Assembly (NCBI RefSeq): GCF_016785185.1
Contig: NZ_JAEKDY010000062.1
Length of the DNA: 20,049 nt
Reading direction: 5' to 3' (one strand)
Source of the DNA: Heyndrickxia sporothermodurans
GTDB taxonomy: Bacteria > Bacillota > Bacilli > Bacillales > Bacillaceae_C
Below the pieces are notes generated by a model, which worked only from the letters and a program-made list of their open reading frames with translations, searched no databases and was not told the origin of the DNA. Below are positions 1-6,535 of the stretch, piece by piece. How positions within the stretch are numbered: position 1 is the first letter of the stretch; each line of letters opens with the position of its first letter. A program made the position numbers and the translations under genes.

Positions 1-124
1 TAGCCGCAGACCGAATTAATGTACAATTAAATCAGCAACAAGTAGCATGATTTCTGTTTTTAAAAATATATTTTAGAAATTCTGTAGGATTCTGTATTTT
101 TAAAAAGAGCAATTATGAAATTGA
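1..124. other. Degenerate upstream part of the broken helicase gene
   Basis: There is no open frame longer than a few dozen codons here. One frame reads NYEIDSAI at about 111-134, which looks like helicase sequence in a different frame from the intact part, so this is probably the disrupted N-terminal coding region rather than a promoter region. Confidence 0.4.
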
Positions 125-1819
125 CTCAGCTATATAAAAAATAAACTTCTTCCACAGAAAAAATGGTCAACCGTTGAATGTACTGTTCCCCAGGCAGAAC
201 AAATTTTACGAGAATATGAAAAAGTTAAACGAACAAGTTCGAATCAATTATTAGTAGATTATGATGACATGTTAACGATAGCTAACAGAGTATTAGAAGA
301 AGAGGGAGAACTTCTTCTAAAGTATCAACAAAGATATGACTATTTTCTTACCGACGAAAGTCAAGATACATCGATGGTTCAACATGCAATCATTGAAAAA
401 CTCGTACAGAAGCATAAAAATCTATGTGTTGTAGCCGATGATGACCAATCGATCTACACATGGCGTGCGGCGGAACCACAATATTTAATGGATTTCAAAA
501 AAGTATATCCGGAAGCAACGATTCTTAAGATGGAGCAAAATTATCGTTCATCAAAGGATATCGTTAATGCTGCCAACCAATTCATCAAGCGAAATAAGCA
601 TCGCTATGATAAAAATATGTTTACAGATAACCCAGCTGCTAAACCAATTATCGTGAAACGTCATTTTAATGATAAAAATCAAACGTCGTATTTAGTGAAA
701 GAAATTTCTACAGTTGCAAACTATCGAGATGTTGCTGTGTTATACCGAAACAACTCGTCATCAATTCCGCTTATTAATCTATTTGATCGAGCTGGCATCC
801 CTTTTTATATAAAAGACTCGGACAATCGATTTTTTTCCCATTGGGTTGTTGAAGACATATTGAATTTCATGAGAATGACTTTTAATGATAAACGTGTAGA
901 TATTTTAGATAAAATCCATATGAAATTTAATGGGTATATTACGAAACAGCAAATGGCCGAATTAAAAGCTGTACGTAATAACGATTCAGTTTTTGACAAT
1001 CTTCTTCAGTTCGTCCAGTTAAAGGAATATCAAGTAAAACAACTGAAAAAATGCAAGGAAATTTTCCGTGATATGAAGGGAATTGCTCCTCTTTCTGCTA
1101 TCCGATATATTCGCTATGAGCTAGGATACGAGAAGGCTCTCGAGAAAATGAGCGAACGACTTGGCTTTAATCTGGAATATCTCGTGGGAATTCTCAATAC
1201 ATTAGAAGAAATTGCGGATACATTAGAGACGATGGAAGAGTTTGCACATCGTTTAAAATATTTAGAAACATTGATGAAAAATTCAAAGCGACAAAAAAAT
1301 GAAAACGTCGTGACACTTTCTACTTTCCACAGTTCGAAGGGGCTGGAGTTTAAACGCGTGTACATGATTGACTTAGTGGATGGAATGATCCCTTCAAAGG
1401 CAGAAACAAAAAGCTATGATGAAGGGAATCATGAGCTAATGGAAGAAGCTGTTCGTCTTTTCTATGTTGGAATGACTCGGGCAAAGCAGCATCTAGAACT
1501 CCTTTCATACGAAAAGAAAAATGGCAGCCCTGTAAAGGAATCCCCATTTTTAAGCAATATCCGCCAAATTATTGCTCCCGTCAAGGAAAAGGCACAATTA
1601 AATGCTGTCGCTAATAAGTCAAAAGTTCCTTCTAATCCAAATGGAATAAAGGATCGTTCACAACTGGTGGAAGGAAAAATGATCAAACATCGTGTGTTTG
1701 GTCATGGTGAAATTACGCATATCGGACAGGAGAGCATCGACATTCAATTTCCATCTAGCAACAAGAAATTATCCCTTTCAACATGTATAGAAATGGGACT
1801 TCTGGAACCAGTCGATTAA
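125..1819 (+). pseudogene. UvrD/PcrA-family ATP-dependent DNA helicase, N-terminally broken
   Basis: Superfamily 1 DNA helicase lacking its N-terminus. Counting from the ATG at 269, visible motifs are DESQD (motif II, Mg/ATP, residues 29-33), ADDDQSIYTWRAA (motif III, 56-68), an LKMEQNYRSS block (motif IV, about 86-95), STFHSSKGLEF (motif V, 351-361) and EEAVRLFYVGMTRA (motif VI, 392-405). A C-terminal PcrA/YjcD-like segment with VFGHGEI and KKLSLSTC follows. Helicase-like coding continues upstream of 269 in the same frame (LLVDYDDML) back to 125, where a TGA at 122-124 closes it. The adjoining stretch, in another frame, reads YEIDSAI just before 136, so the frame looks disrupted near 125-140. 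Walker A (motif I) is not in the intact part, and the ATG at 269 has no convincing ribosome-binding site. An intact family member is usually over 650 residues; this frame has 516 codons from the ATG. Without the nucleotide-binding P-loop it should not unwind DNA. Family call is firm; pseudogene status is an inference and depends on sequence left of the window. Confidence 0.82.
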
Positions 1820-1848
1820 TATTATTTACGTGTAGGAGTACCGGAAAA

Positions 1849-3234
1849 ATGAATCAAACGTATACAATGAAGGAAAAAATAAAACAAATATTTATTTTAC
1901 TCATTCCTATTTTAATCACTCAATTAGGAATGTTTTCGATGGTGTTTTTTAACACGATTTTGTCGGGTAAGTATCATTCTTCCGATTTGGCGGGAGTGGC
2001 AATTGGATCTTCTATATGGAATCCGGTATTTACAGGATTAAGCGGAATTCTACTAGCCGTATCGCCAATTGTCGCCCAGCGCTTTGGAGAAAAGAAAAAT
2101 AAAGAAGTATCATCTATTGTAGTCAATGGCGTCTATCTATCGTTAATGATCGCATTATTAGTAATTGTACTTGGCTTTTTTCTATTAGATCCATTATTAA
2201 ATCGAATGAATCTGCCGGTTCGTGTGCAAAATACAGCACATGACTATTTAGTTGGATTAAGTTATGGCATTCTTCCACTATTTATTTTTAATGTTTTAAG
2301 ATCATTTATCTACGGACTCGGAAAAACACGTGTCATTATGGTGATTATGATTTCATCGTTACCGTTTAATTTCTTATTAAATTATTTGTTTATTTATGGA
2401 CATTGGGGTCTCCCAGAACTTGGGGGAGCAGGTGCAGGTTATGCAACCTCCATTACGTATTGGATTATAGCAGGGATAACAGCGTACATCATTAAACGAC
2501 AAGAACCATTTTCGGCATATCGAGTATTTTCCAATTTTAAAAAGTTTTCAGTTGAAAAATGCAAGGAAATCTTAAAAATTGGTGTCCCGATGGGATTATC
2601 AACCTTTTTTGAAACGAGTATGTTTGCCGTTGTGACGATATTAATTAGTAAGTTCAGTGTGACAACGATTGCTGCCTACCAATCAGCTCTTAATATCGTT
2701 TCGTTTCTCTATATGGTTCCTGTAAGTATTTCTTTAGCTTTAACTGTTTTGGTCGGCTTTGAAGTGGGGGCAAAACGTTATAAAGACGCGAGGGCCTATA
2801 GTTGGTTAGGGATTAGTTTATCTGTCATCATTGCTCTTTTTACAGGTTTACTCGTAGTTTTATTTAGATACAAGGTAGCAGGCTTCTATTCAAATGAACT
2901 AGCGGTCATTAACTTAACTGCGCATTTTTTAATTTACGCATTATTTTTCCAAATTTCCGATGCGATTCAAGCGACTGCACAAGCGGCACTGCGGGGATAC
3001 AAAGATGTTAACATCGCATTTATTACGACCCTTATTGCTTACTGGCTCATCTGTTTACCTGTTGGCTATTTATTAGCACATTTCACCACACTTGGTGCAC
3101 CAGGATATTGGATTGGCTTAACATCCGGATTACTGGCAGCAGGAATTGGATTAGCAGCGAGACTTATTTATATTCAAAAACGGAAATTCGTAAGTGCAGA
3201 ATTACAAAGAACGGAAATGTTTATCAAAGGATGA
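1849..3234 (+). CDS. MATE-family multidrug/sodium antiporter
   Basis: Integral membrane efflux pump of the MATE (NorM/DinF-like) family, which exports cationic drugs or metabolites in exchange for Na+ or H+. The product is 461 residues, normal for the family, almost entirely hydrophobic with about 12 membrane helices in two homologous halves. Family-like segments include LIPILITQLGMFSM near the N-terminus, a GLSGILLAVSPIVAQRFG block in helix 2, and LKIGVPMGLSTFFE opening the second half. The reading frame is open further upstream to 1783, but that part overlaps the helicase. The ATG at 1849 has TAGGAG at 1833-1838 with good spacing, so I chose it. It lies 29 bases after the helicase stop, with no terminator between. 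A terminator overlaps its own stop codon. The substrate cannot be told from sequence. Confidence 0.9.
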   Translation: MNQTYTMKEKIKQIFILLIPILITQLGMFSMVFFNTILSGKYHSSDLAGVAIGSSIWNPVFTGLSGILLAVSPIVAQRFGEKKNKEVSSIVVNGVYLSLMIALLVIVLGFFLLDPLLNRMNLPVRVQNTAHDYLVGLSYGILPLFIFNVLRSFIYGLGKTRVIMVIMISSLPFNFLLNYLFIYGHWGLPELGGAGAGYATSITYWIIAGITAYIIKRQEPFSAYRVFSNFKKFSVEKCKEILKIGVPMGLSTFFETSMFAVVTILISKFSVTTIAAYQSALNIVSFLYMVPVSISLALTVLVGFEVGAKRYKDARAYSWLGISLSVIIALFTGLLVVLFRYKVAGFYSNELAVINLTAHFLIYALFFQISDAIQATAQAALRGYKDVNIAFITTLIAYWLICLPVGYLLAHFTTLGAPGYWIGLTSGLLAAGIGLAARLIYIQKRKFVSAELQRTEMFIKG

Positions 3235-3270
3235 CAATGAAATCACCATCTTCATTGTCGTTCTTTTTTT
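3233..3270 (+). terminator. Rho-independent terminator after the MATE gene
   Basis: A perfect 9-bp stem (GACAATGAA at 3233-3241 with TTCATTGTC at 3251-3259) with a 9-base loop, followed by a run of seven T at 3264-3270. The stem begins inside the stop codon region of the MATE gene. Confidence 0.85.
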
Positions 3271-3316
3271 AATGGCTGTTTTCACAACCTTTGTTGCTAT
3301 TGATCAGTATGGAGGT

Positions 3317-3547
3317 GATTTCCGCTCCAATCAGACTTTCTTAACGGAACTTTAAGTGGGAAAAATTGCGAAAAGAAATATAATAGGTCGTTGTATTTTA
3401 CAAATATGGAAACGCAGAGTGGATTGGAGCGGAAGGAACCTGACTCCTGCGGGATGTAGAGGAAAGGTCGAGACCCCACAGGCGCAAGCCGAGGAGGCTC
3501 GACTTCCTCCCCGCGGAAAGCAGGTTCCTGTAGCGGAAAGTAACGGT
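3317..3547. repeat. GC-rich structured Bacillaceae-type intergenic repeat, longer copy
   Basis: The core at 3422-3540 is much richer in G+C than its surroundings and begins GATTGGAGCGGAA. Four nested pairings are visible: AGGAACCTG (3434-3442) with CAGGTTCCT (3521-3529), perfect over 9 bp; GCGGG (3449-3453) with CCCGC (near 3510-3514); GTCGAG (3467-3472) with CTCGAC (3498-3503), extended by AGGAA/TTCCT; and an apical GGC-GCAA-GCC (3481-3490), a GNRA-type tetraloop. A reverse copy of the start, GATTTCCGCTCCAATC, lies at 3317-3332 and could pair with 3422-3434. From memory this resembles a short, very abundant intergenic repeat of Bacillus relatives whose role is unknown. Translating through it gives a 69-residue open frame that I regard as an artefact. 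A second, shortened copy is at 16831-16870. Confidence 0.75.
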
Positions 3548-3582
3548 CTATGTTACCGAAAATAATTCGTACACAAACTATA

Positions 3583-3618
3583 TTTACACAAATTAATTTT
3601 TAGTATATAATTAAAAAT
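3583..3618 (+). promoter_or_regulatory. SigA-type promoter of the MarR-MFS operon with overlapping palindrome
   Basis: TTTACA at 3583-3588 and TATAAT at 3606-3611 are separated by 17 bases, a near-consensus SigA promoter. An inverted repeat ATTTTTA (3596-3602) / TAAAAAT (3612-3618) straddles the -10 box. A palindrome of about 23 bp in that position is what a self-repressing MarR protein would bind. The promoter is clear; the operator role is inferred. Confidence 0.7.
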
Positions 3619-3642
3619 ATATTTGAAAGGAGAACGTTTAAG

Positions 3643-4092
3643 GTGGCCATTTCAAAAGATAGATCAATCGGGTTTGCTTCTGTGCGGACTAGTAAAAAAA
3701 TGAGTCGTACGATTAATTTTTACTTAAAATCTTATAATATTACTTCTGAACAATGGAGTGTTCTAAGAACGCTAAGTGAGCATGATCATATTTCACAAAA
3801 GGAATTATCAATCAGAGCGGATAAAGATCAGGCAACATTGACGAAAATTCTCGATTTACTTGAAAAAAGTGAGGTTATTAAACGAAAAGTGAATCCATCT
3901 GATCGACGTTCCTTTTTAATCGCAATCACGGAAAAAGGAAAGAAGTTAGTTGAAGAAGTTGCTCCGTATTTAGAAGAGATTTTTACAAAAATTATCAATG
4001 GAATTGATGAAGAGTCACTCCTTATTTATTTGAAAGTATTGAAACAGCTTGAAGACAATGCAGATTCACTACTTGATGACGTAAACAACTAG
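3643..4092 (+). CDS. MarR-family transcriptional regulator
   Basis: A 149-residue winged-helix DNA-binding protein of the MarR family, usually a dimeric repressor released by small aromatic ligands. The N-terminal helix is followed by the winged helix at about residues 35-105: SQKELSIRADKDQATLTKIL is the helix-turn-helix and KRKVNPSDRRSFLIAITEKG the wing with the typical DRR motif. C-terminal helices form the dimer interface. The start is GTG at 3643, with AAAGGAG at 3626-3632 about ten bases upstream; no better ATG exists. The MFS exporter begins 17 bases after the stop, so the pair is almost certainly one operon, with this protein probably repressing both through the palindrome over the -10 box. 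Family assignment is firm; the ligand is unknown. Confidence 0.93.
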   Translation: MAISKDRSIGFASVRTSKKMSRTINFYLKSYNITSEQWSVLRTLSEHDHISQKELSIRADKDQATLTKILDLLEKSEVIKRKVNPSDRRSFLIAITEKGKKLVEEVAPYLEEIFTKIINGIDEESLLIYLKVLKQLEDNADSLLDDVNN

Positions 4093-4109
4093 AAAGAGGG
4101 AATAAATGT

Positions 4110-5327
4110 ATGAAGGAATCGAATAAATTGTGGACAGGTCAGTATGTAGCCATTGTCTTAATGGCTTTTTTATTTTTTTTATGTTTGCAATTGCTTACAG
4201 CTGGGTTTCCAGCTTTTATTACCGATATCAAAAATAACCCCGCTCAAGGTGGGCTGATGACGACAGTTTTTATGGTAGCGGCAATTATTACGCGTCCGTT
4301 TATCGGATTTCTTATTCATCGTGTCAATGTGAAAAAAATGAGTATTTATTCACTCGCTTTCGTAGCCATTACACTCGCGATTGCTTACAATCAACAGTCC
4401 GTACCATTATTACTTTTATTACGGGTGTTTCATGGAATTGGGTTTGGAATAATGACAACGATTTTAGCGACTTTAGCTACAAATATCATTCCAAAAAAGA
4501 GATTAGGTGAAGGAATCGGTTATTACGGATTAGCGACAAGTATTGGAACGAGTATGGCTCCTATGGTAGCACTTGCCTTGTTAGCTACGCTATCATTTAA
4601 TTTTTTATTAATTATTTCAGTCGTATTGGCAGTCCTTACTTTTATCTTCAGCTTTTTTATTAAACCTTCAAAAGAAGAACTAGCTTTAACGAAGGTAGAA
4701 CCGAAGCATAAGCTTTCTTTAAGGGAATCAATTTTTGATAAAAAGGCGTTTGTTCCAAGTATTTTATGTGCACTTTTCTCAATCACGCTTGGAGGTGTCA
4801 TTAGCTTTCTAAGAGAACTAGGTAAGGAGGAGCATCTCGGTGGGTCCGTTTCTCTCTTCTTTTTAGTCGTAGCAATTGTCATGTTAGCGGCAAGACCGGT
4901 TTCTGGAAGATTGTATGATAGGCTCGGACATAAAGTAATTATCTATCCGGCAGCAATTTGTGGAATCATTGGATTGTTTCTATTATCTATCACCCATAGT
5001 GCAAGTACTTTACTATTTGCAGGATTTTTCTATGGAGTGGCTTATGGAATGGTGACACCAACCTTACAAGCGATAGCGGTTAGTCTTGTTACTAAAGAAA
5101 AACAAGGAACGGCGAACGCAATGTATTTTTCCTCTATGGATCTCGGGATGGCCATTGGTTCAACAGGACTTGGTATCCTTGCTGCGAATAAGGGATTCCA
5201 TTTCATTTATGGATTTTCAATTGTGTGTTTAGTTCTGTTATTAATTATTTACACATTTCTTTTTATGAAAAAGAAAGAATCGGAAACCGAAACAGTAACA
5301 GCTACATCCACATCTCAAAGTATGTAA
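4110..5327 (+). CDS. MFS transporter (drug-efflux type)
   Basis: A 405-residue major facilitator superfamily permease with about 12 hydrophobic helices in two six-helix halves and a short charged, Thr/Ser-rich C-terminal tail. The loop 2-3 signature is seen as RPFIGFLIHRVNVKK and its counterpart in the second half as RPVSGRLYDRLGHK. Helix 4 carries an RVFHGIGFG motif that is typical of the superfamily. The ATG at 4110 is preceded by AGAGGG at about 4095-4100. The gene follows the MarR regulator by 17 bases, the usual arrangement for regulated multidrug or aromatic-compound exporters. The substrate cannot be inferred. A hairpin shared with queT ends the transcript. Confidence 0.9.
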   Translation: MKESNKLWTGQYVAIVLMAFLFFLCLQLLTAGFPAFITDIKNNPAQGGLMTTVFMVAAIITRPFIGFLIHRVNVKKMSIYSLAFVAITLAIAYNQQSVPLLLLLRVFHGIGFGIMTTILATLATNIIPKKRLGEGIGYYGLATSIGTSMAPMVALALLATLSFNFLLIISVVLAVLTFIFSFFIKPSKEELALTKVEPKHKLSLRESIFDKKAFVPSILCALFSITLGGVISFLRELGKEEHLGGSVSLFFLVVAIVMLAARPVSGRLYDRLGHKVIIYPAAICGIIGLFLLSITHSASTLLFAGFFYGVAYGMVTPTLQAIAVSLVTKEKQGTANAMYFSSMDLGMAIGSTGLGILAANKGFHFIYGFSIVCLVLLLIIYTFLFMKKKESETETVTATSTSQSM

Positions 5328-5336
5328 CACCATATT

Positions 5337-5375
5337 AAAAAGAGCGATTCGCCACTACAGCGATCGCTCTTATTT
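5337..5375. terminator. Bidirectional terminator between the MFS gene and queT
   Basis: AAGAGCGAT at 5340-5348 pairs with ATCGCTCTT at 5363-5371 (9 bp). An A run on the left gives a T run for the minus-strand queT transcript, and TTATTTAT on the right serves the plus strand. It sits between two convergent genes. Confidence 0.8.
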
Positions 5376-5859
5376 ATACTTGATTTTCAAAATGGACGCG
5401 TTTATTTAAGATATAAAAGATGGGTGCACCGATAGCCATGATGACAAACTCACCGACTGCTGTCGTAAGCCATCCGTAAAGAAAAGGAACTCCGAAGGCA
5501 AGTTGCAGCTCATATGCAATGATAAACATTGTAAAGGTAAACACAATTGTATTTACAATCATACGTCCCCATATATTTTTAATAAAATAAGATACTCCTA
5601 TTGTAATCAATAAAGAAATAATTGATTGCCCAACGCCAAATATTAGATCATAATTCGGCATCGGTGACAAAAAGAAGTTTGCAAGAATGACCCCTAATAC
5701 AATACCGAAAAAGTACTTTTTATTAAAAACGATTAAATGGTTAAACATTTCCGGAATACGGAATTGAATCGCTTTAAATCCAATCGGTTGGATAACAAAG
5801 GATATTGCTAAATACAATGCGGCAATAATCGCATTTACAACAAGTGTTTTTACTTTCAT
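5374..5859 (-). CDS. queT: QueT family queuosine-precursor transporter
   Basis: A small membrane protein of 161 residues with about five or six helices, belonging to the QueT family: predicted substrate-binding (S) components of ECF transporters that import queuosine precursors such as preQ0/preQ1. Family-like features are the N-terminal NAIIAALYLAIS segment, FKAIQFRIPEMFNHL after helix 1, and FFLSPMPNYDLIFG in the middle. The open frame extends upstream to 5925, but those 22 extra codons run through the riboswitch. The ATG at 5857-5859 has AAGGAGAG just upstream and matches the family start. The gene is monocistronic, convergent with the MFS gene and divergent from the alkyltransferase-like gene. 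No ECF A/T components are nearby, so it would use the shared EcfAA'T module. The riboswitch supports the substrate call. Confidence 0.92.
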   Translation of the reverse strand: MKVKTLVVNAIIAALYLAISFVIQPIGFKAIQFRIPEMFNHLIVFNKKYFFGIVLGVILANFFLSPMPNYDLIFGVGQSIISLLITIGVSYFIKNIWGRMIVNTIVFTFTMFIIAYELQLAFGVPFLYGWLTTAVGEFVIMAIGAPIFYILNKRVHFENQV

Positions 5860-5867
5860 ATTCAATT

Positions 5868-5909
5868 CTCTCCTTAGTTTTTTATCGTGGGATGGTTTCG
5901 AACCACGTC
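5868..5909 (-). promoter_or_regulatory. preQ1 class I riboswitch in the queT leader
   Basis: On the minus strand the leader contains stem P1 CGTGG (5907-5903) / CCACG (5890-5886) enclosing a loop of about 12 bases that includes TTCGAAACC. It is followed by the A-rich tail ATAAAAAACTAAGG (5885-5872). The tail is nearly identical to that of the Bacillus subtilis queC preQ1-I aptamer as I recall it, and the layout (5-bp stem, short loop, A-rich tail folding back) fits the H-type pseudoknot. The end of the tail runs directly into AAGGAG, the queT ribosome-binding site, so preQ1 binding would most likely block translation. Confidence 0.87.
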
Positions 5910-5933
5910 TTTCGAAAATAATCAAGCTATTAT

Positions 5934-5961
5934 AGTATAATATATATTAAAATAACGTCAA
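5934..5961 (-). promoter_or_regulatory. SigA-type promoter of queT
   Basis: Reading the minus strand, TTGACG (5961-5956) and TATACT (5939-5934) are 16 bases apart. Transcription would start about 20 bases before the preQ1 aptamer, a sensible position. The alkyltransferase-like gene starts divergently on the other side. Confidence 0.6.
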
Positions 5962-6000
5962 TCATTCCTACAAAACTAGTAGAAAAAGGAAAAGATGCAT

Positions 6001-6309
6001 ATGACTCCATTTACTTCACAAGTCATTTCAATTATTCAACATATCCCCGAAGGTAAAGTCATGACTTACGGACAAATTGCGACATTAGCGGGAAGTCCGA
6101 GGGCAGCGAGACAAGTCGTCCGCATCCTTCACTCAATGAGTAAAAAGCACCGACTACCATGGCATCGTGTGGTAAATGCGAAAGGCCAAATTGGCTTTAC
6201 GGATGATGAATATTTTCAAATACAAAAATTTTCTCTTGAAAATGAAGGAATTGAATTCGGCTTGAATGATCGGATTGATCTTGGAAAGTATCGGTTTCAT
6301 CCGAAATAA
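6001..6309 (+). CDS. Alkyltransferase-like protein (ATL), MGMT family without the active Cys
   Basis: A short protein (102 residues from 6001, 104 from 5995) made only of the DNA-binding C-terminal domain of O6-alkylguanine-DNA alkyltransferases. MTYGQIATLAG and PRAARQVVRIL form the helix-turn-helix that flips the damaged base. The usual PCHRV catalytic site reads PWHRVV here: Trp replaces the alkyl-accepting Cys, and RVVNAKGQIG follows as in the family. Such ATL proteins bind O6-alkylguanine without repairing it and flag the lesion for nucleotide-excision repair. The frame also opens at 5995, but AGGA at 5987-5990 is only four bases from that ATG and ten from the ATG at 6001, so I prefer the latter. 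The gene diverges from queT and appears to be monocistronic. Confidence 0.9.
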   Translation: MTPFTSQVISIIQHIPEGKVMTYGQIATLAGSPRAARQVVRILHSMSKKHRLPWHRVVNAKGQIGFTDDEYFQIQKFSLENEGIEFGLNDRIDLGKYRFHPK

Positions 6310-6346
6310 TTATCAAGATAAAACAATATGAAATGTTTCGACAGGG

Positions 6347-6380
6347 CCTGTGCAACGATATGTACTGCACAGGTTATTGC
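6347..6380 (+). terminator. Hairpin after the ATL gene, weak terminator
   Basis: CCTGTGCA (6347-6354) pairs perfectly with TGCACAGG (6366-6373), 8 bp with an 11-base loop. It is followed only by TTATTGC rather than a clear T run, so termination is likely but not certain. Confidence 0.45.
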
Positions 6381-6441
6381 ATGCTCAATTGCCTCCTCTT
6401 AAGTTATTTAAATTTATGAAAAAATAATAATACATCATCAC

Positions 6442-6462
6442 GTTGCACATTTTCCCTGCAAC
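6442..6462. promoter_or_regulatory. Inverted repeat upstream of the polyol PTS regulator, possible operator
   Basis: GTTGCA (6442-6447) and TGCAAC (6457-6462) form a dyad with a 9-base spacer, about 10 bases upstream of the cre-like site. A dyad here could bind the PRD regulator encoded just downstream. Assignment is by position only. Confidence 0.3.
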
Positions 6463-6471
6463 AAATGGTTA

Positions 6472-6521
6472 TGAAAGCGCAACCAATAGTTTGATAATTT
6501 CTGATAAACTAAAAATATGTT
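6472..6521 (+). promoter_or_regulatory. CcpA cre-like site and weak promoter before the polyol PTS locus
   Basis: TGAAAGCGCAACCA at 6472-6485 matches the catabolite-responsive element consensus TGWAARCGYTWNCW at all but one position (A for T at position 10). It lies just upstream of a candidate promoter, TTGATA at 6491-6496 with TATGTT at 6516-6521 (19-base spacer, poor). A cre there would place the locus under glucose repression through CcpA, as expected for a secondary carbon source. The cre match is direct; the promoter assignment is weak. Confidence 0.6.
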
Positions 6522-6535
6522 AGGGGGAATCAATT

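Noticed and set aside
1783..1848. Upstream extension of the MATE frame
   Set aside because: It overlaps the helicase C-terminus in another frame, and the ATG at 1849 has the good ribosome-binding site.
3356..3565. 69-codon open frame over the GC-rich repeat
   Set aside because: It translates straight through the folded repeat, has no ribosome-binding site, and its amino-acid composition is that of read-through GC-rich DNA.
5888..5909. GGTTCGAAACC, resembling a tRNA T-arm
   Set aside because: No acceptor, D or anticodon arms surround it; the context and A-rich tail fit a preQ1 riboswitch loop.
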